Source: Neurospora intermedia (lineage: Eukaryota; Ascomycota; Sordariomycetes; Sordariales; Sordariaceae). Taken from it: a stretch of 64,000 bases of DNA. The notes under the pieces are model-generated. The model made no database searches. It saw only the letters and a list, made by a program, of their open reading frames with translations, and had not been told where the DNA came from. Location of the stretch: NCBI GenBank assembly GCA_037102815.1, contig BTPP01000001.1:4055001-4119000 (forward strand), in the 5' to 3' direction. The position numbers and the translations under genes are program-made. Below, piece after piece: positions 27,305 to 38,379 of this stretch (positions are counted from its first letter, which is position 1; each line of letters opens with the position of its first letter).

Positions 27305-29122
27305 TCAACCAGTACACCTCTCCTCTGGCGGCCGCCACTCCAGTCCCAACCCTTCAAACACCCGTCTCTCCGCCGTGAGCATATCCGGCGCCGGCTCACC
27401 GTTCGGCCCGCTCTCAAAATCGACCCAAGTCCCATCAGCCCTACTCCGGATCCCACTGCTATCAAACTTGAGCGACCTTTCCTTCTTGCAATACCTCCTC
27501 AGATCCCGCTGAAAAGTCGTCCCGCTCGTCCAACCCAACACGGCACACCCGGCCGTCTTCCACGGACTGATGATGATATCGACCCTCATGTGCGGATTCG
27601 GATTCTTTTTCTCGCCCGTCTTCGTCGTCCAGTGCGGATCCTGCCACACCACGAGCGCCTTATCCAGCGTGTCAAACCCCGTCCCGCTCTTCTTCTTCTC
27701 GTTCCCCTTCCAGGCCACAGGCTCCTGCCCGCGCTCGGTGTTGGCCGTGCTCAGGATCAGCGTGTGCGTGATGTAATTTGACTGTTCCAGTGCCACTACG
27801 ATCTGCTCAACAAAACCCCGGGTTGCGGCCTTGTCCGGGTGACTCAGGACAACGTCCACGTCGCCGCTCGCCAGCTTGCCGCGGCGGTACCCGCCTACGA
27901 TGACCATTTGAAATCCCGGGTGGATCTTGTTGGCATGCTCGAGGATGATGTTGGAGATAGACTCGACCTCGGCCCGGGCTATCTTCTGCTGGAACTCATC
28001 GTAGTACTTGACGCCAATCTGTTGGACGCGCGTCAGGGTGTCCCAGCCGTATTCAACAATGTCGTCGAGGTCGCGCCAGCCTTTGTTGTAGAACTCGCGG
28101 GCAGTGGTCTCGGCGACGCCCCAGATCTCGTGGAAGAGCTTGAGGACGGCCAGCCGGGGGTCGGACTCATCTTCCTTGGCCTCCTGTAGCTCGCCTTGTT
28201 CTCGGAACTCTTGGTACAGCTGGGCGATCTTGAGGCCGCAGCCTGGTAGTCTCGCTACTTCAAAGGCGCTCTGGAGAGGGTAGGGGTAGGAGATGAGAGC
28301 GGCTATGGCGCTGGAATAAGCGCGCACTCCAATCTTGTCGCCTAGCAGCGTCCTAGCTGTTCTGATTTTCATGAGCTCCTCGATGAAGGGCTCGTTGGGT
28401 GGATGCGTGGGTGCAGGACGCTGGCATGCATAGGTGGTGTGCAGGTAGGCAGGGATAGGGGGCAGCTCTACTTCATGTTCTGAAGTGGTCATATGAAGCA
28501 ATGCCGGGGCCTTGGTGATGAAGTGATCGCGTCGACCGTGGCTGGTAGTGCTGTGAGAAGATCCAGGCCGTGAGCCATGGGAAGAAGGCTTCGGGTCTGC
28601 TAGGGCTCGTTGGATGATATTCGCGGCCTTTGCTTGTGATGCTTGCTGCGGCTTGGCGGGTTTGCTCTGCTGTTTCCGGCCTCTGTATAAGGTATAGTCG
28701 TCTATGGGGAGAACTGTCCCGGCTTTGAGAGACTCGGTAAACCAGGCGAGCTTGACCACCTTGACAGTTGTGGGGGCTGCTTTAAGAGTCGACTGAGTTG
28801 ACTGGGTAAGGAGAGGATGAAAGTCGCCATCTGAGGCAGTGTCAGAGTCTTCTGTGATAACGGAACCCGGTGTCTGGAACCTCCTTCGCTTCGGGCTGGG
28901 AGACGTAGGTTCGTCTGTCTCCGTTGTCGGTATCTCTTCTGTTACAAGTCTGTGTTTCCTAAGCTCGAATAAGACCCGTTGTTTCCGGTGCACGTTTCCT
29001 AGGATGACTTCGGCCTCATTGATGTCATATGTGAGGGTTGGTATTTGTTCCTCCAACTCGTGGAGCTCGTCCGCCCCGAGATTAGTGGGAAGCAGAAAGA
29101 TGACGGGGAAGTCCAGTGTCAT
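27305..29122 (-). CDS. Family X DNA polymerase (Pol IV / mu / lambda type)
   Basis: Gap-filling DNA polymerase for end joining or base excision repair. Single exon, 605 residues from the first ATG (29122; a TTG three codons upstream was rejected). The N-terminal ~150 residues are BRCT-like (LDFPVIFLLPTNLG, then VVKLAWFTESLKAGTVLP). A Ser/Arg-rich linker follows. An HhH/8-kDa-like part lies near 275-350 (IAALISYPYPLQ, LPGCGLKIAQLYQEF). The palm has GGYRRGKLASGDVDVVLSHP near 405-425 with the two catalytic Asp, and the third Asp in MRVDIIISPW near 513. The C-terminus ends WRPPEERCTG, typical of fungal members. Which paralogue it is (Pol4, mu or lambda) cannot be told by eye. Confidence 0.93.
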   Translation of the reverse strand: MTLDFPVIFLLPTNLGADELHELEEQIPTLTYDINEAEVILGNVHRKQRVLFELRKHRLVTEEIPTTETDEPTSPSPKRRRFQTPGSVITEDSDTASDGDFHPLLTQSTQSTLKAAPTTVKVVKLAWFTESLKAGTVLPIDDYTLYRGRKQQSKPAKPQQASQAKAANIIQRALADPKPSSHGSRPGSSHSTTSHGRRDHFITKAPALLHMTTSEHEVELPPIPAYLHTTYACQRPAPTHPPNEPFIEELMKIRTARTLLGDKIGVRAYSSAIAALISYPYPLQSAFEVARLPGCGLKIAQLYQEFREQGELQEAKEDESDPRLAVLKLFHEIWGVAETTAREFYNKGWRDLDDIVEYGWDTLTRVQQIGVKYYDEFQQKIARAEVESISNIILEHANKIHPGFQMVIVGGYRRGKLASGDVDVVLSHPDKAATRGFVEQIVVALEQSNYITHTLILSTANTERGQEPVAWKGNEKKKSGTGFDTLDKALVVWQDPHWTTKTGEKKNPNPHMRVDIIISPWKTAGCAVLGWTSGTTFQRDLRRYCKKERSLKFDSSGIRSRADGTWVDFESGPNGEPAPDMLTAERRVFEGLGLEWRPPEERCTG

Positions 29123-30515
29123 TGTCGCCAAATGTCGACAGAATCAATATCCAAATAGGTCGGCATTATTCAACAGCGATGTCCAAAGAGCTCGGAATGG
29201 TGAAGGGTTGTTGGGCTGCCGAAGACCACACCCCGCAATATCCAAAAAAATGACAGCAAAGAACGGCTGATAAATACCGAATCAACACCAAGGTCTAGAA
29301 CAGGATAGCCAGCAATCCCAGGTTTGATATCTGTAGTCTGAATCGATGCCAGCCCGTGACGTGCATCGAACTTTGTACCTTGCGTCAACCATGCGCACAA
29401 CTTGAAGATGGGATGAGGAGAGATTAATGGTAGCCACACAAAGAGATGAAAGCAAAGATCGTGAAGCCACCGATCAAGGTCAAATTTCCAGTTGGGAGGG
29501 TATGGTGTTTGCAATAAGTTTCGACGTTTTGGGGCTCTGGTTGTTTGGCTTGGGGACCGCACATGACGAAATGAATTGGTTCAAATCTCGAGTTTCGAAC
29601 TGAAAGCATCAAGAAGAGAAGCGGGTGCAGGTAACTTAACTGAACGGACTGGAAAGACGTGCACAGTTGCGCACTGTGCTTAACAGTACGTACCGGTGGA
29701 GGCGGTCCATGCGCTGTTCGAGAAACTTCATGTATGTGTGCGTATTTTACAAATCTGTTACATGACATCGCCGCCGCCTTTTCCATTGAACTTGCGTTTT
29801 TAATAAGCCAACAGAGTCTATCATCAATACAACTTCCAATCATATATATATTCAATCTTGTTGAGTCAGACCACGCTGCCGCAGATACTGAATGTCTGGA
29901 TGTGAAATCCCAGGGACGTACCACTCGCATGCCAGGACCGTAACGGGCATTTGATGTAGTGCTGCGGGACCGTTCACTAGCATTGCTTGGCGCTGTTAGG
30001 GGAGAGCGGGAACAAGACCCGCCTCAAGGTTCAACCTCAACCTTCACTTCACTTTACTTCGACTTTTGATTCATCATCAACCGGCGTCATTCATTTGTGC
30101 CCACGGGCCTATATTCTAGTGCCTCAACCATCAACGTAACTTGGGCAGATTATAAGACTCGAGGTTCTCAGACGACCGGCCTTTCTTTTTACGGACTGTG
30201 ACTGCAAATCTTTCGCTGGACTGGCAATCCTTCGACTTCATTCCTGTAATATCAGAAGCCGTGACATCGCAGGCCCGGGCATCCTTCTTTTCCGTTCACC
30301 ATCACCACATATCCCAACGCCGCCGGCCGGGTGGCTGTTTTTCGTCGACCTTCGTCCCATACTGTCACTCCCAGCGCTGGTCACCCCTCGTCACCCAATA
30401 ACAGCAGCTCACCCATTGTTCAACCAACATACATCGCACACCCACCCACCACCATTGGAAGGAAATATAACAAGAAGAGGGAGCGCACCCGCAACGGGGC
30501 CACCAGTCGCCAAAC
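29123..30515. promoter_or_regulatory. Divergent spacer: Pol X / TFIIE alpha
   Basis: The two flanking genes start outward from this 1.4-kb spacer, so both promoters lie here. No protein is recognisable. C-rich pyrimidine stretches precede the TFIIE start, as is common in fungal leaders. Confidence 0.5.
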
Positions 30516-31577
30516 ATGGATATCGCTAAAACCCTTATCCGCTGCGTCATGCGCGCCTTCTACAGCACGCAAGAGATCCTGATCATCGACGCCCTGGTCC
30601 AGCACTCGTGTCTCCGCGACGACGACCTCGGTCACCTGATGAAGCTAGGCAACAAAGACCTCCACAAAGCGTGCGCCGGCCTCCGCGACGCCCGCTTCCT
30701 GGTCGTGCACACGCGACCCGAGCTCCAGGCGGGCAAGACGCGCCCGCAAAACAAGACGTACTACTACATCGACTACCGCCAGACCATCGACGCCATCAAG
30801 TGGCGGGTGTACAAGACCGACAAGGACATGCAAGGGATCGCCAAGCCGTCCGAGGAAAACAAGGAGTACGTGTGCCCGCGCGTGGGCTGTGAAGCGCAGT
30901 GGAGCCAGATGGAGGTTCTCGACTCGGTCTCCTCGCGCGGGTTCACCTGTCAACGATGCGGCGCCGTGCTGGAGCAGGCCAAAGAGCGCGAGGCCCCCGG
31001 GCATCAGCAGCTGTCGAGGATGAACAACCAGTTCAAGTTCATGACGGATATGCTGCAGGAGGTCGACAAGGTGGTCATACCCGAGTGCAACTTTGACCTG
31101 GCACTGGCGAATGCCAGGCCCATCGTTAGACTGGAGACGCACGAGGTGGCGCCTAGCGTGCCGGTGGACACGGCGCTGCACAAGCCGAGCGCCGTCAAGG
31201 GTTTGGCCAACACGGGCCCCAAGACGATGCAGGTGATCATCTCGACGGGCGATGACGATGCGGAGCAGGCGGAGGCGGCGAGGAAGAGGCAGGAGGAGCT
31301 GCTGAGGCAGAATGCGCTGCCGGAATGGATCACGTCCAGCTCGGTACCGACGACGGGCGGGTTCAAGGGCAGTGGTCCGGCTGCTGCGTCGCTGCTTGAT
31401 TCGGCGTCGGCGGTCAAGGATGAAGCGGCGGTTAAGGATGAACCTCCAGCTAAGAAGGTCAAGATGGAGATCCAGGGCGATATCTCTGTGAAGGATGAAG
31501 AGCACATGCCTATGAGCTTCAAGATGGAGGGCGGCGATGAGGAGGAGGACGATCTCGAGTTTGAGGATGTCATGTGA
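30516..31577 (+). CDS. tfa1: TFIIE alpha subunit (Tfa1)
   Basis: Large subunit of general transcription factor TFIIE, which recruits TFIIH to the RNA polymerase II pre-initiation complex. Intronless, 353 residues, ATG at 30516. Winged-helix part at about 1-105 (IRCVMRAFYSTQEILIIDAL, KDLHKACAGLRDARFLV, TYYYIDYRQTIDAIKWRVY). Zinc ribbon with Cys120, Cys125, Cys145 and Cys148; the first pair is spaced CX4C rather than the CX2C of yeast and human. The tail (300-340) carries five psi-K-x-E sites. The extreme C-terminus (GGDEEEDDLEFEDVM) resembles the acidic motif by which human TFIIE alpha binds the PH domain of TFIIH p62. Shorter than the human protein but normal for fungi. Confidence 0.95.
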   Translation: MDIAKTLIRCVMRAFYSTQEILIIDALVQHSCLRDDDLGHLMKLGNKDLHKACAGLRDARFLVVHTRPELQAGKTRPQNKTYYYIDYRQTIDAIKWRVYKTDKDMQGIAKPSEENKEYVCPRVGCEAQWSQMEVLDSVSSRGFTCQRCGAVLEQAKEREAPGHQQLSRMNNQFKFMTDMLQEVDKVVIPECNFDLALANARPIVRLETHEVAPSVPVDTALHKPSAVKGLANTGPKTMQVIISTGDDDAEQAEAARKRQEELLRQNALPEWITSSSVPTTGGFKGSGPAAASLLDSASAVKDEAAVKDEPPAKKVKMEIQGDISVKDEEHMPMSFKMEGGDEEEDDLEFEDVM

Positions 31578-32439
31578 GCAGAATAAACAGAGGTCTGGCA
31601 CAAATCAAGGGGAGAAAAGAACGGGAATGAAAGGCTCTAAGGAGCCTAGCGAAAGACACGAACTTTAACATGCATTGGCGGGAACATCATCGATCACCCT
31701 ATGATAACGATGGCTACTGTGATATGAGGTTGGCCATAGAATCGCCTCATGCGGTCCTTGGACGCAAAAATAACCGTACGAAACCACAACTACATCAGAT
31801 TGGTTTTACAGCAGATACGATTGGGTATGGTACGCACAGCTAGGAAACGCAACCAAGCATGCGTCAAAGAGGGATATGAGACACACGTGGGAACAGCTAC
31901 TGCTCCTTTAAACATTAAGAGATCTGAAGCATCCGGGAATTGGGGTAGGGGGGAAAAATCCACCGAGTGAGCATGGTTACTTCCTTCGCATGCAAGGAAA
32001 ACTTCATAAATTATATAGAGAAGGAAGTGGAACTCGAGGTTTGAAGCTCATACTTTGGAGACAGAAGGACTCGTCATTGCTTTGCTTCTATCCCTTGAGC
32101 ACTCCCAATTTGTACATAAACGAATGCAGCACATACCTGAACACAAGCAAAAAGATACCACAAAATGAGGATGGGAGGCAAGGGGGGGTCATTAAAAGGA
32201 ACAGACTAAAAGCGCGAGAAAGCACATCTATACTTGAAACCATTATGCAGTTGAGCTACCCTTTAAGTATACTTGATTGACGGTACCTTCCTTTGAACTC
32301 CTTCCGATCGATTTGTTCACACAGCCCGCCCGCCTGAAGTGGTTTCACCCACTTCACACACATAACCATCACCCCGCCGCCTAACGGGAGGCCATACATG
32401 ACATGACATTACACGGAGTCCTCCACTACCAATGACTAC
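31578..32439. other. Convergent 3' spacer TFIIE alpha / smc1
   Basis: Both flanking genes end here, so this 862-base stretch should be 3' untranslated and terminator sequence. No recognisable gene and no long repeat seen. Confidence 0.5.
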
Positions 32440-35400
32440 TTAGTTGTACTTGCGAAGCTGTAGTGATAATCCGTGTTAGTATACGATCCTCAAATTGGTC
32501 AGCAACAACAACAAGGGGGGAAGAAACTCACATCCAACGTCAAAGTCTTGGAGCTATTCACGTCCTGATCGCGATAAACGCCCACCAAGCTCTCGCTATC
32601 CTGAAACAGCCCAGCCTTGAGACTGATGACGATAAACTGCATTCCAGGACCCGCATGCTCGCGGATGTACTTCTTGATCTTCTCCACATTGGCATTATCC
32701 AGCGCCGCGTCCACCTCGTCCAGCACGAAAAAGGGCGACGGCTGGTAACTGTGGATTGCAAAGAGCAGCGCCAGCGCCGCCATGGTTTTCTCACCGCCCG
32801 ACAGGTGCTCCATGTCGCGGAACCGCTTGAGCGGCGGCATGGCGTGGTACTTGATGCCCGACAGGTAGGGCGTATCCGTGTCCTCCTCGATATCCAGGTA
32901 CGCCTGCCCACCGAGCGGATAGGCGTCTGAGCGTGTGAGGTCCTTGTACACGTGCGTGATCTGCTCCTGAATGTGCGTGAAGGCCTTGTTGAAGAGCTCG
33001 AACCGCTTGTCCTTGACCTGGTTGAAGGCATCCCGTGCCGCCTTGAGGGCGGCGCGCGAGTCCTCAAAGTCCTTTTCCGTGGACTCGAGGCGCGACTTGA
33101 CCGACTCGAGACGCTCGATGGCGCGCATGTTGGGGTTGAGCTTCTCGATCTCGGCGGTGAGGGCCGAGATCTTTTCTTGCAGCTTCTCCTCGACTTCGTC
33201 GTTCGGGTCTTGGAGTAGTGCGTCATCGAGGTTGTCGTAGTTGATTTCGACACCGTAGTCGTCCATGGCAGCTTCGAGAAGCTCGGCTTCCTGGTCTTCA
33301 TCCTCGCCATCAACATCCATGGCATCCTGGTCCTTCTGAAGTAACATGTCCTCGTTTGGAATGTCGTCGAGAGAGCCTTGTTGAAGAGGAATCTGGATCT
33401 GCTCAAGCTTGCATCTCCTGAGCAGGGCAAGCTTTTGAGCACTACTCTGCTGAACTGTAGCCTCCAGATTGCTGATCTCCTTCAACCTGACTTCTATGTC
33501 CCTGCTCCTCCTCTGTAGGTCTTGCTTGGCCTCCTGAACCTTCTTGGTCTTTTCTGCGTGGGAGACCTTGAGCTCTTCTAGACTCTGCTCAAGCTCCTCG
33601 AGCGCCTCCCGGTCTTCCGCCAGTTCCTCTTCGATCGATGCTTTCTCTTGTTGGTATGTATCGAGATCTCGTTCATGCCGTTGTAGGGTCCGTTCTAGTG
33701 AGTGTATCCTGTCGCTGGTCGCCGTGTGCTGTGACGTTTCCCATGTGATGTTGCTCTGGATGCGTTGTTTTTGGATATCAAAGTCTTGCCGCTTCTGAGC
33801 AGCTTCTTGTTCCAAAGTGCCCTGCTGGGCTTCGTAGGCACGGACGTTCTCGTAGCCCAGTCTCTTGCAGAAATCTTTAAAGATCTTATCCTCGACGTCT
33901 GAGATGGCCTTTTCGAACTTCTGTACCGTTGCCCGCGTCCGTTCCAGCTCGCCGTGCTTTTCCTCATACTTGGGCTCGTAGTCGTCCAGCTGCCGCTCCT
34001 GATGATCGAGCTCTTTCTGTTTGCTCTTCAGGTTCTTCTCAAAGGCGGCCAGTTCACCTTCCTGAATCTTGAGGCGTTGTTCAAGCGCCGTGAATTCGAC
34101 CAACAAAGCATCCTCCTTGGCGGTTCGTCGCCCAGACTGCGCCAAAGCTGCCACCTCGTCTTTCAATGACTGTGCCATCCGTTGCAGATTTTGGATGTCA
34201 TGTTCCTCAAACCGACGCTTGCCGCCCTTCTCATTAGGCAAACGGCCACCAGTCATGGTACCAGCCTTGTGAATTACGAAACCTTCCAGTGTGACAGCCT
34301 TGACCTGGATCTTTCTACCGTATACAATATCCTTTGCGATATGGAGATTGTCGCAGACGACAGATCCACCACAAGCGTAGCTGATGGCACGCTCGAGCGA
34401 AGGATCAAAGTCAATTGTATCAATGGTCAGTCGTGCTCCGGAAATGCCCTTAACTGCCGAAACTGAGCTGTTGACCTTGATGTTGTCGAGCGGAATAAAC
34501 GTCAAGGGAGGAAATCGCTGCTCCTTGAGATACTGCACGCAGTCCATCCCCACCTTTTCGGTGTCCACCACAACTGCATCGAAGTCACGTCCAAGGGCTG
34601 TGATGACCGCCTCGTCAAATTTTTTCTGTTTGGGTTTGCAAAGATCTCCAACCCGGCCTCGGACACCTGGGTAGATGCGCCTGAGGTCGCTGATCATGTT
34701 CCTCAATCTTGTCTCCTTCTCATTCTGACGCCGGCCAGATTCCGCATCCTCCAGCTTGCGAAGGATTTCCCGCAGCTTCTCCTCCTGGGCGGTTCTGGTC
34801 TGGTTTATCCTTACGCGCTCAGACTGGAGTTTGTTATACTCTTTCTTCTTGGCGGCGATATCGCTTCGGAGTTGTTGTACCGCATCCTGGCTGGCGTCTT
34901 TTCTATCCTTGATCGACTGAACCTCGGTCTGCAGCTTTTCGATAGCGGCCTCAAAGTTGTCGATTTTCCCTTTCAGGCTGTTGACGGTGACCTCGTCACT
35001 CTTGAGCTGGCGCGTGAGGTTGGCCAGCTTGGCCCGGTTGTCGGCAGTTTTCTTCATAGCTTCGGCTTGAAGACTCGTATATTCCTTGCGGTCCTCATCA
35101 CTAAGCTCCTTGCCTTGCTTCTTGAGTGTTTCGGCCCATTGTTTTTCGAACTGCTGCTGCGCTTTCTCCACGGTGGCAAGGTCCTTTTGCAATTTGGAGA
35201 TGCTAGATGCTTGGCTGTCGCGGTCCTTTTTCACGTCGACAATGCGCTTCCGTAGCATACTCATATCTTGGGTGCTTTGTGCAATCTTTTCGTCGATTGG
35301 CACAAGACTGTTTTCCTTGTCTTCAATGTCCTTTTCCTTGGCCTTGATGTTCCTCTCAACCTTGCCCACCTCACGTCCTACTGTAGCCTGCTCCTTACGA

Positions 35401-36453
35401 GCAGCATCCAGTTTGTTTTCAAAGGCTTCCACATTCCGACGGAACTCTTTAAGGTTTTCCTGGTGCTCCTGGATTTGCGCGCTAGACTCGTCCATGACCT
35501 TTTGAAAGTGATATAGCTTCCACAGGATATGGGTAATGACGGCCTCATCTCGTTCCTCGGTTTTCCGTTGGAAGTTTTCGGCCTCTTTCTTTTGTTCCTG
35601 ATACTGCTTGATTTCCGAGTTGATGCCTCTTCTCCGGTGCAGCTGGAAATTCTGGTTTTCAGCAGCCTGCTCGACCTCGGCCTGCAACTTCTCATAATCG
35701 GCCTTGTATTCAAGACTTCCGGATATCTGTTCGATCAAGCGTGTAAGATCTTGAGGCGACTGCGAGGCAATGGCTTCAACGTCTCCCTGGAAAACCAGGA
35801 AGTTGCGCGCCTTGATCAGGATATTTTCAGCCTCAAGCGCATCGTTGTATTGCTGGGCGGTGACCACTCTATCGTTGATGCGGTACTCGCTGGATCCACT
35901 ATTTGTAATGGTTCGCTTCCACCGTTGCTCGTCGCCAGCATCGTCTTCGTAGACGGCCATGACCCAAGCCGTCTTGGGGTCGTTCCTCGATGACCGTTGG
36001 GAAGGATCTTCGTCTTCGCCGTCTTCGTGCCCATTGACGCCGTTAGTAGCGGGGGCAGCGGTGCCATCTTCTTGGATTTTCGAGGTTTTCATAACACGGC
36101 CACGGTAGACCAGGTCTCGGAGATGGGTCGATCGGAGGTGTGACGATTTGATGCCCAGGACGAAGGAGATGGCATCCATCCTAGCAACGCGCGCGTCCGT
36201 CAGTCAATATGAAAGCAGTCCCCATCGACCGCAACCCGGTGCAACTTACGAATTTGACTTGCCCGAACCATTGGGACCGATGATGGAGGTGAAGTAGGAG
36301 TCGCCGAACAGGAGGGTGTGGTGGCCCTTGTAGGACTTGAAGTCTGGTTTACGGCACACAGGGTGAGTTTCGGCACGCTCGCGACCAAGGTGTCGTGGTT
36401 CGGAGCAGAATTCAAGACCTACTGAAAAGCTCGAGACGGATGAGCTTGCCCAT
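32440..36453 (-). CDS. smc1: Cohesin subunit SMC1
   Basis: ATPase arm of cohesin, pairing with SMC3 in sister-chromatid cohesion and loop formation. Four exons: 36423-36453, 36250-36343, 32532-36180 and 32440-32457, giving 1263 residues, the usual size. The start is MGKLIRLELFNFKSYKGHH with Walker A GPNGSGKS at 33-40. Long coiled coils flank a hinge at about 535-700 (LRRIYPGVRGRVGDLC, VTLEGFVIHKAGTMTGGRLP). The C-terminal head has signature LSGGEKTMAALALLF and Walker B FFVLDEVDAALDNANV. The last exon is only 18 bases and encodes LRKYN, completing the conserved LDLRKY-like end; its intron has donor GTGAGT, branch ACTAAC and acceptor CTACAG. Introns 79, 69 and 74 bases. Divergent from gpc1. Confidence 0.97.
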
Positions 36454-38379
36454 GTTTGCGGTTGTTGATGTCCTGCAGGAGGACGCGCCGAAGGTATGCG
36501 AATGGGAATACTGGTTATAGTGTTGTTGAGCTAGCGCTGACGATACTCGCTAGAAATGGAGACTCGACGCGCTCCAACATGAATCCGCGGTGACGGCGCG
36601 ATCGGGGAACATCAAAAGGCGCGTCAACTGAGGTCGAGGGTGGTGCGATGGGTTGGAATCGCAACCAAGCTTGTAATCGCAGGCAGATGTGGGCGCGCGG
36701 TAGCGGCAGTCGACCAGGTGAATCCAGTGTCGCGACTTCGTTTCCCCAATAATTTGCCCAGGGTAGGTCCAGTCGCCAAGGTAGAGCATCTGTCGCATCC
36801 TGCAGGAGGTGGGGGAGTGCTGCACAGGCACTCGGAGCGATTGAAGGACAGACAGATGGGCGCTTGGACCATCCAACGCTTGAGTTCATTCGAGCTGTGC
36901 GCCCACGCTTTAACGGCGGCAGGAAAAGCCGGCTGGAACGGGATCAGGGGTTAGGGTTATACCCCATGACTTACAAGTAGCCATGTCCACCTTGTTGTCT
37001 TTTTGAGTATTACACCACAGGAAGCTGAAGGAGATCAAGTCCCAGACGGTTTGAGAACAACACGAGGATACCTTACTCGGTAGAGGTTGTATTCGCATCA
37101 CATGTGGTTTCTTTTGTTTGTTTTGCTCATAAATCTATCGTTGCTTTAGGACACCTAACCGGCGAGCATGAAGAGGCAGCGATGTTCTGGACCTGCCTTT
37201 GTGGAACTTGTATTCCCCAGCCAAGGATGCTACGGGTCTTTCCAGCCTTACGAAATAAAGAACGAAATCAAGCTTTCAATGTTCCGGATCTCCATTCTTG
37301 AATCTCTTGACAAGGACCTTCTGTGCTCGATAGAGTTCAGTCAGACTCTCATCGGTTGACAGCAAAACGACCAAGATGTGGCGTAAATGGCTTGATTGAC
37401 ATGACAGATTGTGGCAGTTTTCCGGGGTTCTAAGTTCTGATACACTACAATCTGCAGCCATAACGTCAGCGCGCCAATGGTCGCATTCTCTGCCAATGTT
37501 AGGCCTGCTTGCATCACATGCTGGGAGAACCTGCATCCATACACCGTCATTGGAGACCTTGCACCAACGACACTAACACGCCGTCGTCGTCAGTCGTCAC
37601 AAGTCCTTCTCTTTTTTCCAGCTTCAAATCCGAGACATTGCGAGTCACACGTGGTCCGATCTTTTTTTTTTTATCATCTACTTTGTACCCATCTCCCCCT
37701 CTCCCCAGCCTTTAATCTGATCAAATTCAGACCACGTGTATCCATCTTATCCAAGTCTCTTATCTATCCTCCACGCCGAGTTCAGTAGGTAAGGTATCGT
37801 GAAGTCTACACTATCTGCAGCGATATCACCATAATTCACGTGTGCATATGTCATTTTCCCGGTGCATCCCGTCTCTTCTTTTCCCTGCAAAGCTGTTTGA
37901 CGGGAGCCAACAAGAATCCCCGACCCGCCACTGCCCGCATGCTGCCGGAAACACAACACAACTTTTGCAACGCGCTGCAGCCCAATCTTGACGACAATCA
38001 TCTCGTCTCGCCCTTGGTGCTCCACATTTGATCATCTAGAAATAGCTACGACATCCCCTCGACCCCAAAAGCATTTGCTGCCGCTTTCACTTCTGCCAAT
38101 TACACTATTGTACCTACAAGCATTCTCCATCTATTGACGTCGCCATTTGAAGGCTGTGTAAGTAAATCTCCACCACGCGAGGGGTTGCGACTAGTACATA
38201 TCAAACATGAACATCCCCTCTTTCCCTGCGATGGCCATCATGTCTCTGCGGATTTAATCTGACCCATTGCCCCTCCACAGAAACCCTATTCCTTCTATAT
38301 CACCCATTTGGATAATATTGTCGTATTTTGAGCAACAACATTTGAGCAAGAACATATAGAACACGAATCACCACCAAGC
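36454..38379. promoter_or_regulatory. Divergent spacer smc1 / gpc1
   Basis: Promoters of both genes are expected here. A telomere-like TTAGGGTT lies at 36951-36958, about 500 bases from the smc1 start. No protein is recognised; small open frames overlap on both strands. The right end contains a probable 5'-leader intron of gpc1. Confidence 0.5.
38158..38280 (+). other. Probable 5' UTR intron of gpc1
   Basis: Donor GTAAGT at 38158, a CTGAC branch-like site near 38259 and acceptor CCACAG ending at 38280, 99 bases before the gpc1 ATG. It contains three upstream ATGs (38207, 38231, 38240). Removing it would leave the leader between 38281 and the start free of ATG. Inferred from motifs only. Confidence 0.6.

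Noticed and set aside
30645-31601. 318-codon frame antisense to TFIIE alpha
   Set aside because: Leu/Arg/His-rich shadow of the coding strand with no recognisable motif.
36951-36958. TTAGGGTT and similar words (also 52677-52686, 58424-58437 reversed) as telomere remnants
   Set aside because: One or two units only, at promoters or intergenic sites; too short for interstitial telomere DNA. A Tbf1/telobox-type site is possible but unsupported.
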